From Cellulosimicrobium marinum (GTDB lineage Bacteria; Actinomycetota; Actinomycetes; Actinomycetales; Cellulomonadaceae), in the NCBI RefSeq assembly GCF_020551945.1, contig NZ_JAJBZH010000005.1, forward strand, positions 1 to 64,000: 64,000 nucleotides of DNA, read 5' to 3'. The notes beneath the pieces were generated by a model. The model was not told where the DNA came from. It worked only from the letters and a program-made list of their open reading frames with translations, and searched no databases. This document shows positions 42,407-51,682 of this stretch, in pieces (within the stretch, counting starts at the first letter, position 1; every line of letters starts with the position of its first letter). Position numbers and translations under genes: made by a program.

Positions 42407-45400
42407 TCAGACGGAGTAGTACTTGGCCTCGGGATGATGCAGGACGAACGCGTCGGTGGACTGCTCCGGGTGGAGCTGGAGCTCCGCGGAGAGCTCGACC
42501 CCCACGCGCTCCGGCTTCAGGAGCTCGACGACCTTGGTCCGATCCTCCATGTCCGGGCACGCGGGGTAGCCGAGCGAGAAGCGGGCGCCGCGGTACTCGA
42601 GCTTGAACATGCCGTCGACCTCGGTGGGGTCCTCGTCGGCGAACCCGAGCTCTGACCGCACGCGTGCGTGCCACATCTCGGCGAGCGCCTCGGTGAGCTG
42701 GACGGAGAGCCCGTGGAGCTCCATGTACTCGCGGTAGTGGTTCCCGGCGAAGAGCTTCGCGGTGTGCTCGTCCACCGACGCGCCCATCGTCACGAGCTGG
42801 ACGGGCAGCACGTCGTACCGGCCTGTCTCCTCGACCCACGACCGCGGCTTCACGAAGTCGGCGAGGCACAGGTGCCGGTCGCGGCGCTGGCGCGGGAACG
42901 TGAACCGCAGTCGCTCCTCGCCCAGAGGCCCGCCCGACCCGCCGTCGGGCGCCCCGATGCCCGCGAGCCCGGCGCCGTGGTGCGCGACCACGACGTCGTC
43001 GCCCTCGGACCACACGGGGAAGTACCCGTAGACGACGGACGGGTCCACCATGCCCTCGGTGCGGATCCGGTCGAGCCACGCGTTGAGGCGCGGGCGTCCC
43101 TCGGTCTCGACGAGCTCCTCGTACGACGCCCCGTCGTCGCCGCGCCCCGGCTTCAGTCCCCATTGACCCATGAACGTCGCGCGCTCGTCGAGGAAGGCCG
43201 CGTAGTCGGCGAGCCGCACGCCCTTGACGAGCCGCGTGCCCCAGAACGGGGGCTCGGGCACGGGGTTGTCCGCCGCGACGTCGGACCGCGCGGGCAGGTC
43301 CTCGGGAGCGGTCTCCGTGACGGTGACCACGGCGTGGCGGCGCTTCTTCAGCGCGGGCAGGCCCACGGCGTCGGGCGACTCGCCGCGCGCGACGCGCACG
43401 AGCGGTTCCATGAGCCGCAGCCCCTCGAACGCGTCGCGCGCGTACCGGACCACGCCGGGGAACTGGCCGGCGAGGTCGTCCTCGACGTAGGTGCGCGTGA
43501 GCGCGGCGCCGCCGAGCAGCACGGGCCAGCGCCCGGCGAGCCCGCGGGAGACGAGCTCCTCCAGGTTCTCCTTCATGACGACGGTCGACTTCACGAGCAG
43601 CCCGGACATGCCGATGACGTCGGCGTCGTGCTCCTCGGCGGCGTCGATCATCGCGGAGATCGGCTGCTTGATGCCGATGTTGACGACCGTGTAGCCGTTG
43701 TTCGTGAGGATGATGTCGACGAGGTTCTTGCCGATGTCGTGCACGTCGCCGCGCACGGTCGCGAGCACGATCGTGCCCTTCGACCCCGACGCGCCCTCGA
43801 TCTTCTCCATGTGCGGCTCGAGGTGCGCGACCGCGGTCTTCATCACCTCGGCCGACTGGAGGACGAACGGGAGCTGCATCTCGCCGCGCCCGAACAGGTC
43901 GCCCACGACCTTCATGCCTTCGAGGAGGTGGTCGTTGACGATGTCGAGCGCCTTCATGCCGTCGGCGAGCGCGGTGTCGAGGTCGTCCTCCAGGCCCTTG
44001 CGCGCGCCGTCGACGATCCGGCGCTCCAGCCGCTCGCCCACCGGCAGTGCGGCGAGCTCCGCCGCGCGCTGGTCCTTGAGCGCCGCGGAGTCCACGCCCT
44101 CGAACAGCTCCAGCAACCGGGCGAGCGGGTCGTGCACGAGGTTCCCCTCGTCGTCGTACCGGCGCCGGTCCCAGACGAGGTCGAGCGCGGCCTCGCGCTG
44201 CTCGTCCGGGATCTGGGCGAGCGGGAGGATCTTCGCGGCGTGCACGATCGCCGAGTCCAGCCCGGCCTCGACGGCCTCGTGGAGGAACACCGAGTTGAGC
44301 ACCGTGCGCGCCGCCGGGTTGAGCCCGAACGACACGTTGGAGACACCGAGCGTCGTGTGGATGCCGGGGTAGCGGCGGTTGATCTCCCGGATCGCGTCGA
44401 TCGTCTCGATCGCGTCGCGCCGCGTCTCCTCCTGCCCGGTCGCGATGGGGAACGTCAGCGCGTCGACGATGATGTCGTCGACGCGCATGCCCCACTCGCG
44501 CGTGAGCGTCTCGACGAGCCGCGTCGCGATCTCCACCTTGCCCGCCGCGGTGCGCGCCTGCCCCTCCTCGTCGATGGTCAGGGCGACCACGGCGGCACCG
44601 TGCTCCACCACCGCCGGCATGATCCGGGCGAAGCGCGACGTCGGGCCGTCGCCGTCCTCGAAGTTCACCGAGTTGACGACCGCGCGCCCGCCCACGAGCT
44701 CGAGCCCCGCGCGGATGACCTCCGGCTCCGTCGAGTCGATCACCAGCGGCAGCGTCGACGCGCTCGCGAGGCGCGACACGACCTCGCGCACGTCGGCGAC
44801 GCCGTCGCGCCCCACGTAGTCGACGCACACGTCGAGCAGGTGCGCGCCGTCGCGCGTCTGCGCGCGCGCGATCTCGACGCACTCCTCCCAGTTCTCCGCG
44901 AGCATCGCCTCGCGGAACGCCTTCGACCCGTTCGCGTTGGTGCGCTCGCCGATCGCGAGGACCGACGCGTCCTGGTGCAGGTCGGTGTGCGAGTACAGGC
45001 TCGCGACGCCGTTCTCCCGCTCCGGGCGCCGCTCCGCGACCGTGCGGCCGCGGACCGCCTCGACGACCTGGCGCATGTGCTCGGGCGTCGTGCCGCAGCA
45101 GCCGCCCACCAGGCCCAGGCCGAACTCCTCGACGAACTGCGTGTGGGCCGCCGCGAGCTCCGCCGGCGTCAGGGGGTACGAGGCGCCGTCCGGTCCCAGG
45201 ACGGGCAGCCCCGCGTTCGGCATGCACGTCACCGGCATCTCCGCGTGACGCGACAGGTGTCGCAGGTGCTCGCTCATCTCCGCCGGACCGGTCGCGCAGT
45301 TCAGCCCGATCGCGTCGACCCCGAGCGCCTGCAGCGTCGTCAGGGCCGCGCCGATCTCCGAGCCCATGAGCATCGTGCCCGTGGTCTCCACCGTCACCTG

Positions 45401-45997
45401 CGCGATCACGGGGACCGACCGGCCCACCGCCCGCATCGCCGCGCGCGACCCGTTGACCGCCGCCTTCGTCTGCAGCAGGTCCTGGCTCGTCTCGACCAGG
45501 AGGGCGTCCACGCCTCCTTCGAGGAGCCCGGCCGCCTGCTCGGCGAACGTGTCCCGCAGGTGCGCGTACGTCGTGTGCCCGAGGCTCGGCAGCTTCGTCC
45601 CCGGGCCCATCGAGCCGAGCACCCAGCGCGGGTGGTCGTCGGTCGTGAACGCGTCGGCGCGCTCGCGCGCGATGCGCGCCCCCGCCGCGGCGAGCTCGCG
45701 GATCCGGTCGTCGATCCCGTAGTCCGACAGGTTCGACCAGTTCGCCCCGAACGTGTTCGTCTCGATCGCGTCGACCCCGACCGCCAGGTACTCGTCGTGC
45801 ACCTGCCCGATGAGGTCCGGCCGCGACACGTTGAGGATCTCGTTGCAGCCCTCGAGCTGCTCGTAGTCCTCCATCGACGGGTTGCGGTCCTGGATCATCG
45901 TGCCCATCGCGCCGTCCGCGACGACGACGCGCGTGCGCAGCGCCTCGGCGAAGGCACGGGAGCGGGCGTCGGCGAGGTCGGGGGAGACGGTCGGCAT
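42407..45997 (-). CDS. metH: cobalamin-dependent methionine synthase
   Basis: 1196 residues, full four-module MetH. The homocysteine domain (about 1-320) has the zinc-binding GLNCATGP and GGCCGTTPEH. The methyltetrahydrofolate domain (about 350-620) has IGERTNANGSKAF. The cobalamin domain (about 650-890) has the DVHDIGKN loop (His near residue 752). The activation domain (about 920-1196) has YGYFPVW. Transfers methyl from methyltetrahydrofolate to homocysteine via B12. ATG 45997 is 6 bases after TACGCT, so the mRNA seems leaderless and has no room for a B12 riboswitch. First core gene to the right of the island. Confidence 0.97.
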   Translation of the reverse strand: MPTVSPDLADARSRAFAEALRTRVVVADGAMGTMIQDRNPSMEDYEQLEGCNEILNVSRPDLIGQVHDEYLAVGVDAIETNTFGANWSNLSDYGIDDRIRELAAAGARIARERADAFTTDDHPRWVLGSMGPGTKLPSLGHTTYAHLRDTFAEQAAGLLEGGVDALLVETSQDLLQTKAAVNGSRAAMRAVGRSVPVIAQVTVETTGTMLMGSEIGAALTTLQALGVDAIGLNCATGPAEMSEHLRHLSRHAEMPVTCMPNAGLPVLGPDGASYPLTPAELAAAHTQFVEEFGLGLVGGCCGTTPEHMRQVVEAVRGRTVAERRPERENGVASLYSHTDLHQDASVLAIGERTNANGSKAFREAMLAENWEECVEIARAQTRDGAHLLDVCVDYVGRDGVADVREVVSRLASASTLPLVIDSTEPEVIRAGLELVGGRAVVNSVNFEDGDGPTSRFARIMPAVVEHGAAVVALTIDEEGQARTAAGKVEIATRLVETLTREWGMRVDDIIVDALTFPIATGQEETRRDAIETIDAIREINRRYPGIHTTLGVSNVSFGLNPAARTVLNSVFLHEAVEAGLDSAIVHAAKILPLAQIPDEQREAALDLVWDRRRYDDEGNLVHDPLARLLELFEGVDSAALKDQRAAELAALPVGERLERRIVDGARKGLEDDLDTALADGMKALDIVNDHLLEGMKVVGDLFGRGEMQLPFVLQSAEVMKTAVAHLEPHMEKIEGASGSKGTIVLATVRGDVHDIGKNLVDIILTNNGYTVVNIGIKQPISAMIDAAEEHDADVIGMSGLLVKSTVVMKENLEELVSRGLAGRWPVLLGGAALTRTYVEDDLAGQFPGVVRYARDAFEGLRLMEPLVRVARGESPDAVGLPALKKRRHAVVTVTETAPEDLPARSDVAADNPVPEPPFWGTRLVKGVRLADYAAFLDERATFMGQWGLKPGRGDDGASYEELVETEGRPRLNAWLDRIRTEGMVDPSVVYGYFPVWSEGDDVVVAHHGAGLAGIGAPDGGSGGPLGEERLRFTFPRQRRDRHLCLADFVKPRSWVEETGRYDVLPVQLVTMGASVDEHTAKLFAGNHYREYMELHGLSVQLTEALAEMWHARVRSELGFADEDPTEVDGMFKLEYRGARFSLGYPACPDMEDRTKVVELLKPERVGVELSAELQLHPEQSTDAFVLHHPEAKYYSV

Positions 45998-46003
45998 GGT
46001 GGC

Positions 46004-46009
46004 AGCGTA
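46004..46009 (-). promoter_or_regulatory. -10 box of metH (leaderless)
   Basis: TACGCT on the minus strand, 6 bases before ATG 45997. Confidence 0.55.
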
Positions 46010-46186
46010 TGCCGCGCATGCCCGGACACGGACCGTCGTCTCAGCCGGCCGTCGTCGGACGCGACCGAGCGATGCACGACGGCTCGGGAGATGCACGCGG
46101 ACGTGCAGCGCTCGACCCGGAGCGCATCCCTCGCGCCTCGGCGCGAGGCGGCGGGAAATGCGCGTGCCCGACGACGCGGGCGCACC

Positions 46187-46192
46187 TACCGT
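46187..46192 (+). promoter_or_regulatory. -10 box of tandem GNAT gene (leaderless)
   Basis: TACCGT ends 6 bases before ATG 46199. Confidence 0.55.
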
Positions 46193-46198
46193 GGACCC

Positions 46199-47329
46199 AT
46201 GCCCTCCTCCCTCCCCGCCCCGGCCACGACGCTCGCCCCCATCGCCGAGCGGGCCGCCGCGCCGTCGGACCTCCCGCCCGTCACCGCGGGAGACCTCACC
46301 TGGCGACCGGCCGTGGCCGCCGACGCTCCCGCGCTCCTCACCCTGAAGAACGAGATCGCCGCCGCAGACTCCGAGCCCTACCGGGAGACGCTCGAGGAGG
46401 TCGCCGACCTCTTCACGGCCTCGTGGCGCGACCTCGCGACCGACTCGCTCGTCGGCGTCGACGCGGACGGCGTCCTGCGCGCGTGGGCCCTCGTCGACAC
46501 CGCCCCCGGCGACGCCACGACCGTGCGCACGTTCCTGGGAGGGGGCGTCCACCCGACGCACCGCGGACGCGGGATCGGGCGTCAGCTCCTCGCCTGGGAG
46601 ATCGCGCGCGGTCGTCAGCTCCTCGCCGCCAGCGGCAAGGAGATCCCGGCACGCATCGCGCTGTACGCCGAGGACACCGACCCGCCCGGCAAGATCCGCC
46701 TCTACGAGCGCTTCGGGTTCGCGCCCCGCCGCTTCTACTCCGACCTGCGCCGCGACCTCGCGGACCCCGTGCCCGACGTCGCGCTCGACGGCCCCCTGCG
46801 CGTCGTCCCGTGGACCGCGGAGCTCGACGAGGCGACGCGCCTCGCGCACAACGACGCGTTCCGCGACCACTGGGGGAGCGAGCCCCGCTCGCCCGAGTCG
46901 TGGACCCACGGGCGCAGCGAGTTCGCCCCGCAGTGGTCGTTCCTCGTCGTCGACGACGCCCCGGACCTCGACGCGCTCCTCGCGGGCACGACGACCACGG
47001 CACCGGTCGACGAGGAGACCGCGGCGAGCCTGCGCGCGGGCGCCCCGCTCGTCGTCGGGTACGAGATGGCGGGCCGCTACGACGAGGACTTCGGCGTGCG
47101 CGGCTATACGTTCGGGTACACCGAGCTGCTCGGCGTGCGCCGCGCCTACCGCGGCCGCAAGGTCGCCGTCGCGGCGCTCGCGGCCGCCATGCGGGCGATG
47201 GCGGCGGACGGCATGCAGTACGCGTCCCTCGACGTCGACACCGAGAACCCGTCCGGGGCGCACGGCCTCTACGCGAGCCTCGGCTACGAGAAGGTCACCG
47301 GCTCGCGGATGTACTCGATCGAGCTCTGA
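46199..47329 (+). CDS. tandem GNAT acetyltransferase
   Basis: 376 residues with two GNAT folds. The first (about 35-190) has the acetyl-CoA loop GVHPTHRGRGIGRQLL. The second (about 200-376) has LLGVRRAYRGRKVAVAAL and the NPSGAHGLYASLGYEKV ending. The tandem layout resembles mycothiol synthase MshD and related enzymes, but MshD identity cannot be claimed from the motifs seen. Both domains keep an acetyl-CoA loop, the first nearer the consensus. Start ATG 46199 is leaderless and divergent from metH. Confidence 0.85.
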   Translation: MPSSLPAPATTLAPIAERAAAPSDLPPVTAGDLTWRPAVAADAPALLTLKNEIAAADSEPYRETLEEVADLFTASWRDLATDSLVGVDADGVLRAWALVDTAPGDATTVRTFLGGGVHPTHRGRGIGRQLLAWEIARGRQLLAASGKEIPARIALYAEDTDPPGKIRLYERFGFAPRRFYSDLRRDLADPVPDVALDGPLRVVPWTAELDEATRLAHNDAFRDHWGSEPRSPESWTHGRSEFAPQWSFLVVDDAPDLDALLAGTTTTAPVDEETAASLRAGAPLVVGYEMAGRYDEDFGVRGYTFGYTELLGVRRAYRGRKVAVAALAAAMRAMAADGMQYASLDVDTENPSGAHGLYASLGYEKVTGSRMYSIEL

Positions 47330-47353
47330 GACCGTCGCACGGCGCCGGTGCGG

Positions 47354-48265
47354 TCACAGCGTCGCGGCGCTCAGCGCGTCGCAGTCGGCGAGCGTGCCGC
47401 CGTCGTAGCCGGTCATGAACCAGCGCTGCCGCTGCTCGCTCGACCCGTGCGTCCAGGCCTCGGGGTTGACCCGGCCGGTCGCGGCCTCCTGGATGCGGTC
47501 GTCCCCGACGGCGGACGCCGCCGACAGCGCGTCGGCGAGCTGCTGCTCCGTGATCGGCTCGAGGAACGTCACGCCCGTGTCCGGGTCGACCGTGCTCGCC
47601 GCGTCTCCCGCCCACATGCCGGCGAGGCAGTCGGCCATGAGCTCGATGCGCACGGCGTCGGAATCGGGCCCCGTGCCCTGGCGGTCGGCGGCGTCCATCG
47701 CGCCGACGAGCTGCTCGACGTGGTGCCCGAACTCGTGCGCCACGACGTACATCCGGGCGAGACCGCCGTCGTTCGCCCCGAACCGGGAGGTGAGGTCGTC
47801 GTAGAAGCCCACGTCGATGTACACCGTCCGGTCGCCCGGGCAGTAGAACGGGCCGACGGCGCTCGTCGCGGCGCCGCAGCCCGTCGACACCTGGCCGGAG
47901 AAGCTCACGACGTCCGGGAGCTCGTACGCGACGCCTGCCTGCGCGGGCAGCGCCTCGTCCCAGTACGCGTCGAGGGCCTGCGCGGTCGCGCTCAGCTCGC
48001 ACTCCAGCTCCGTGTTGGCCTGCTCGGCGCTGCAGTCGTCGACGTACTGCGCCTGGCCCTCGCCGAGCGCGTCCGACGACGTGCCCCCGCCGTCCCCCGT
48101 GAGGGCGCCCAGGTCGACGTCCGACCGCCCGGAGAGGAGCACGACCGCGAGCACCACCAGCACCGCGCCGATCCCGCCGCCGGCGATCACCGGCCCGCGC
48201 CGCCCGCGGCCTGCACCCTTGCGGACCCGCCCGCCCTCGAACGAGCCACCCTCCTGGAACGTCAC
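47354..48265 (-). CDS. neutral zinc metallopeptidase (YpfJ/KPN_02809-like)
   Basis: 303 residues. A Gly/Arg-rich start, one transmembrane helix (about 27-46), then an extracytoplasmic domain with the zinc motif HEFGHHVEQ, ELMADCLAG carrying the third ligand, and CPGDRTVYIDVGFYDDL. The family is annotated as a neutral metallopeptidase from its sequence; substrates are unknown. The C-terminal half contains PEAWTHGSSEQRQRWFMTGY, conserved in the family. GTG 48265 is 6 bases after a TAGGTT box. Confidence 0.9.
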   Translation of the reverse strand: MTFQEGGSFEGGRVRKGAGRGRRGPVIAGGGIGAVLVVLAVVLLSGRSDVDLGALTGDGGGTSSDALGEGQAQYVDDCSAEQANTELECELSATAQALDAYWDEALPAQAGVAYELPDVVSFSGQVSTGCGAATSAVGPFYCPGDRTVYIDVGFYDDLTSRFGANDGGLARMYVVAHEFGHHVEQLVGAMDAADRQGTGPDSDAVRIELMADCLAGMWAGDAASTVDPDTGVTFLEPITEQQLADALSAASAVGDDRIQEAATGRVNPEAWTHGSSEQRQRWFMTGYDGGTLADCDALSAATL

Positions 48266-48271
48266 AGGTTC

Positions 48272-48277
48272 AACCTA
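48272..48277 (-). promoter_or_regulatory. -10 box of metallopeptidase gene (leaderless)
   Basis: TAGGTT on the minus strand, 6 bases before GTG 48265. Only 6 bases separate it from the divergent box at 48284. Confidence 0.55.
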
Positions 48278-48283
48278 GACCCG

Positions 48284-48289
48284 TAGAAT
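48284..48289 (+). promoter_or_regulatory. -10 box of ABC-F gene
   Basis: TAGAAT would start transcription near 48296 and give a leader of about 45 bases holding the GAGAGGA ribosome site of GTG 48340. Confidence 0.5.
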
Positions 48290-48339
48290 CGTCCAGGCCC
48301 GCCGTCGGGCACCACCCACCCCTGCGAGAGGACCCTCCC

Positions 48340-49938
48340 GTGATCACCGCCCACGGCGTCGAGCTGCGCGTCGGCGCCCGTGTCCTGCTCCACGAGGCCA
48401 CCTTCCAGATCGCCTCGGGCGACCGGATCGGCCTCGTCGGCCGCAACGGTGCCGGCAAGACGACCCTGACCAAGACGCTCGCGGGGGAGACCCAGCCGAC
48501 GGCGGGGAAGATCACGCGCGGGAACGAGATCGGCTACCTCCCGCAGGACCCGCGCACGGGCGACCTCGAGGTCATCGCGATGGACCGGGTGCTGTCCGCC
48601 CGCAGCCTCGACGTGATCGTGCGGCAGATGCGCGAGACCGAGGGCGCGATGGCGAGCGCCGACGTCGAGACCCACGAGGCGGCCATGGAGCGCTACCCGA
48701 GGCTGGAGTCCCGGTTCCTCGCCGCGGGCGGGTACGCCGCAGAGAGCGAGGCGCACCGGATCACGAGCAACCTCGGTCTCGACGACCGCGTGCTCGCCCA
48801 GCCGCTGAGCACGCTGTCGGGCGGTCAGCGCCGCCGCATCGAGCTCGCGCGCATCCTCTTCTCCGGCGTCGAGACGCTGCTGCTCGACGAACCCACCAAC
48901 CACCTCGACGCCGACTCGATCATCTGGCTGCGCGACTACCTCAAGGCGTACTCCGGCGGCTTCGTCGTCATCTCCCACGACGTCGACCTGCTGCGCGCGA
49001 CCGTGAACAAGGTGTTCCACCTCGACGCCAACCGCGGCGAGCTCGACCAGTACAACCTCGGCTGGGACGGCTACCTCGCGCAGCGCGAGCAGGACGAGCG
49101 CCGCCGGCGGCGCGAGCGCCAGAACGCCGAGAAGAAGGCGGGCGCCCTGCTCGCCCAGGGCGAGAAGATGCGCGCGAAGGCCACGAAGGCCGTCGCCGCG
49201 CAGCAGATGATGCGTCGCGCCGAGAAGATGCTCGCGGGTGTCGAGGGCGAGCGTCAGAGCGACAAGGTCGCCAAGCTGCGGTTCCCCAAGCCCGCCCCGT
49301 GCGGCCGCACGCCCCTCACCGCGAGCGGGCTGTCCAAGGCGTACGGGTCGCAGGAGGTCTTCGCGGGCGTCGACCTCGCGATCGACCGCGGCAGCCGCGT
49401 CGTCGTGCTCGGCCTCAACGGCGCGGGCAAGACGACGCTCCTGCGCATCCTCGGCGGCGTGGAGAAGCCCGACACGGGCGAGGTGCACCCGGGCCACGGC
49501 CTGAAGATCGGCTACTACGCCCAGGAGCACGACACGCTCGACATGGACGCGACCGTCGTGGAGAACCTGCGCCACGCCGCGCCCGACCTCACCGACACCC
49601 AGGTGCGCTCGGTCCTCGGGTCGTTCCTGTTCTCCGGCGACGACGCGGACAAGCCGACGCACGTGCTCTCGGGCGGGGAGAAGACACGGCTGGCGCTCGC
49701 GACCCTCGTCGTGTCGGCCGCGAACGTGCTGCTGCTCGACGAGCCGACGAACAACCTCGACCCCGCGTCGCGCGCCGAGATCCTCGGCGCGCTCAAGACG
49801 TACGAGGGCGCCGTCGTCATGGTCACGCACGACGACGGCGCGGTCGAGGCCCTCGAGCCCGAGCGGGTCCTGCTCCTGCCGGACGGCGACGAGGACCTGT
49901 GGAGCGACGACTACGCGGAGCTCGTCTCGCTCGCGTGA
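48340..49938 (+). CDS. ABC-F family ATPase
   Basis: 532 residues with two ABC modules and no membrane segments. Module 1: GRNGAGKTTL, signature LSGGQRRRIELARIL, LLLDEPTNHLD. Module 2: GLNGAGKTTLL, LSGGEKTRLALATLV, LLLDEPTNNLD. The charged linker between them (about 240-310, rich in Arg/Glu/Lys) would reach into the ribosome. ABC-F proteins act on translating ribosomes as elongation or antibiotic-protection factors; which applies here cannot be read from sequence. GTG 48340 has GAGAGGA upstream. Confidence 0.93.
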   Translation: MITAHGVELRVGARVLLHEATFQIASGDRIGLVGRNGAGKTTLTKTLAGETQPTAGKITRGNEIGYLPQDPRTGDLEVIAMDRVLSARSLDVIVRQMRETEGAMASADVETHEAAMERYPRLESRFLAAGGYAAESEAHRITSNLGLDDRVLAQPLSTLSGGQRRRIELARILFSGVETLLLDEPTNHLDADSIIWLRDYLKAYSGGFVVISHDVDLLRATVNKVFHLDANRGELDQYNLGWDGYLAQREQDERRRRRERQNAEKKAGALLAQGEKMRAKATKAVAAQQMMRRAEKMLAGVEGERQSDKVAKLRFPKPAPCGRTPLTASGLSKAYGSQEVFAGVDLAIDRGSRVVVLGLNGAGKTTLLRILGGVEKPDTGEVHPGHGLKIGYYAQEHDTLDMDATVVENLRHAAPDLTDTQVRSVLGSFLFSGDDADKPTHVLSGGEKTRLALATLVVSAANVLLLDEPTNNLDPASRAEILGALKTYEGAVVMVTHDDGAVEALEPERVLLLPDGDEDLWSDDYAELVSLA

Positions 49939-49941
49939 CGG

Positions 49942-49957
49942 CCCCGCACCTGCGGGG
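49942..49957. terminator. short hairpin between convergent ABC-F and SURF1 genes
   Basis: ccccgca-cc-tgcgggg; a second small inverted repeat (ggggtccacccc) follows. Lies in the 54-base gap between the two stops and could stop both transcripts. Confidence 0.45.
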
Positions 49958-49992
49958 TCTACCGCGTGGTGGGGTCCACCCCGTGCGTGGCT

Positions 49993-50955
49993 CTACCGCG
50001 TGCGCGGGTCGAGCTGGGCGTCGATGAGCGCGTCCTCCTCGTCCTCCGCCGTCGGGCGGCGGGTGCGCGGGTCGCGGCGAGGTCGTGCCGAGCCGGGGTC
50101 CTCGGCGGCGAGGAGGTCGCCCGCCGTGAGCGTCACGTCCTCGCCGCGGCGGTCCCGGCGGTCGCGCCGCACGAGGAGCCAGAACCCTGCCACCGCGCCC
50201 AGGGCGAACACGCCCCACTGGAACGCGTAGGACAGGTGGGAGCCCGGGTCCGTGTCGGGCTTGGGCAGGGCCTCGAGCACGACGTCCGGCGCGGGCACCT
50301 CGTCACGGAGCTGGCCGTAGGCGCCGACCGTGCGGCCCGCGGCCCAGTCGCCGCCCTCCGCGCCCGCCGCGAGCACCTGGTCGGTCGAGATGGCCTGCAC
50401 CTGCCCGGCCGGCGCGTCGCGGTCGGAGGCCGGCTCGTCGGCCCGCAGGGTCACGGTCGCCTCGACCGTCCCCGTGGGCGGGTCCGGCACGTCCCCGGGC
50501 GTCACCGCGTCGGTCCCGAGGGGCACGAACCCGCGGTCCACGACGACGACCAGCCCGTCCGGCGCGCCGGGCGTCGGGTCCGTGACGAACGGCACGAGGA
50601 CGTGGAACCCGGGGGAGCCGCCCACGGGCCGGTTGCGCAGCAGCACCGTGCCGTCCGGCTCGTACCGGCCCTCCAGCGTCACCGGCAGCCACACCTGCGC
50701 GGGGTCGAGGTCGCTGCCGGGGGCCGGGAGCACCTGGGACACGGGGGCCGGGGCCGCCGTGTAGTTCGCCTCGATCTGCGCGATCTCCGCCTCACGGTCG
50801 ACGTAGCGGTTCCACTGCCACCGGCCGGCGACCAGGCACAGCGCCACCAGCACGACGACGCCCACGGCGAGCGTGGCCCACTGGCGCGGTGTGCGGGGCT
50901 CGTAGGTCGGGTTCGCGGCGCGCGGGCCGACCGGGGCGTCGGCGGCGTCCGTCAC
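49993..50955 (-). CDS. SURF1-family cytochrome oxidase biogenesis protein
   Basis: 320 residues. GTG 50955 overlaps the stop of the gene before it. Two transmembrane helices (about 27-46 and near 245-262) flank an extracytoplasmic domain with GRWQWNRYVDREAE, LEGRYEPDGTVLLRNRPVGG, FHVLVPF and DRGFVPLG, and the second helix is entered by HLSYAFQWGVFALGAVAGF. SURF1 proteins help insert heme into cytochrome oxidase; the aa3/bcc genes are at the left end of the window. The tail after the second helix is charged and probably disordered. Confidence 0.9.
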   Translation of the reverse strand: MTDAADAPVGPRAANPTYEPRTPRQWATLAVGVVVLVALCLVAGRWQWNRYVDREAEIAQIEANYTAAPAPVSQVLPAPGSDLDPAQVWLPVTLEGRYEPDGTVLLRNRPVGGSPGFHVLVPFVTDPTPGAPDGLVVVVDRGFVPLGTDAVTPGDVPDPPTGTVEATVTLRADEPASDRDAPAGQVQAISTDQVLAAGAEGGDWAAGRTVGAYGQLRDEVPAPDVVLEALPKPDTDPGSHLSYAFQWGVFALGAVAGFWLLVRRDRRDRRGEDVTLTAGDLLAAEDPGSARPRRDPRTRRPTAEDEEDALIDAQLDPRTR

Positions 50956-51200
50956 GGGGCGGGCCGACGCTCGAGGTCGTCGACCGGCACGGTGGTGCGC
51001 CAGAACGACCGCGCGCCGAGGAACGTCTCCAGGTGCTCGCGGTGCGCGTCGCACGCGAGCCACACCTTGCGCCGCTCCGGCGTGTGGATCTTCGGGTTGT
51101 TCCACAGCAGGCCCCACGCGGCGCCCTCGCGGCAGCCCTTCGCGCTGCAGACGAGCTCCTCGTCGCCGACCGGGTCCGCGAGACCCAGCACGTCCGTCAT
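50952..51200 (-). CDS. small Cys-rich putative zinc-binding protein
   Basis: 82 residues; ATG 51200 has GGAGGGAA upstream. A CSAKGC pair and, about 30 residues later, CDAHREHL form a likely zinc knuckle, with WGLLWNNPKIHTPERRKVWLAC between. The pattern is common to small uncharacterised actinobacterial proteins. It overlaps DUF3099 at its start and SURF1 at its end, so DUF3099, this gene and SURF1 form one tightly coupled operon. Confidence 0.8.
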   Translation of the reverse strand: MTDVLGLADPVGDEELVCSAKGCREGAAWGLLWNNPKIHTPERRKVWLACDAHREHLETFLGARSFWRTTVPVDDLERRPAP

Positions 51201-51553
51201 CCGTTCCCTCCGGGTCGCTCCCCGGGGCCGATCCCGTGGCCGTCGGGCGTCGTGCCCGGCGGCAGGGCCCGGTGCTCCATCGGGGAGGTGTCGTAGTGCA
51301 CCTGGTCGCGGCCCGCGTTGGCGCCGAGCACCGCCACGTAGGGCAGCACCACCGCGGCCGCCGCGAGCACGAACGTGAGCCACGGGAGCGTGCTCCACAC
51401 GGCGATCGCCGCGACGAAGCACACGAGCCGGATCCCCATCTGGACGAGGTACCGGCGCGTGCGACGGGCCTGGTCCTCGGCCAGGGGCTGCTGGGCGGAC
51501 GTGATGCTCGGCACCACCTCGACGGGGCGCCCACCCGTGCGTCGTGTGCTCAC
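51197..51553 (-). CDS. DUF3099 membrane protein
   Basis: 118 residues with two adjacent hydrophobic helices (about 40-58 and 60-80) after a basic segment (SITSAQQPLAEDQARRTRRY, then LVQMGIRLVCF). This start motif is the mark of DUF3099, a small actinobacterial membrane family without known function. Leaderless start at GTG 51553. First gene of the DUF3099, zinc-knuckle, SURF1 operon. Confidence 0.85.
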   Translation of the reverse strand: MSTRRTGGRPVEVVPSITSAQQPLAEDQARRTRRYLVQMGIRLVCFVAAIAVWSTLPWLTFVLAAAAVVLPYVAVLGANAGRDQVHYDTSPMEHRALPPGTTPDGHGIGPGERPGGNG

Positions 51554-51559
51554 CCGTCC

Positions 51560-51565
51560 AGTCTA
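51560..51565 (-). promoter_or_regulatory. -10 box of DUF3099 operon (leaderless)
   Basis: TAGACT on the minus strand, 6 bases before GTG 51553. Confidence 0.6.
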
Positions 51566-51588
51566 CGTTTGTGGCGACCCCACAAACG
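51566..51588. promoter_or_regulatory. 23-base inverted repeat, candidate operator
   Basis: cgtttgtgg (51566-51574) and ccacaaacg (51580-51588) with a 5-base spacer. It directly abuts the DUF3099 -10 box on its upstream side and lies about 50 bases from the divergent fabG promoter, where a repressor could affect both. Confidence 0.45.
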
Positions 51589-51639
51589 GTCCGTCGGACG
51601 TGTGACGTACCGCGCGCGCACGGCCCGGACCGCTCGGGG

Positions 51640-51645
51640 TAGGTT
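51640..51645 (+). promoter_or_regulatory. -10 box of fabG
   Basis: TAGGTT would start transcription near 51652, leaving a leader of about 30 bases with a GAGGAGAG ribosome site before GTG 51683. Confidence 0.5.
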
Positions 51646-51682
51646 CGCACCGTCCCTGTCGTCGCCCCGAGGAGAGACCTCT

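Noticed and set aside
42668-46198. Long plus-strand reading opposite metH
   Set aside because: Antisense shadow of metH; only the part from 46199 is the real GNAT gene.
45998-46198. Cobalamin riboswitch before metH
   Set aside because: The -10 box is 6 bases before the ATG, leaving no leader, and no B12-box sequence was seen.
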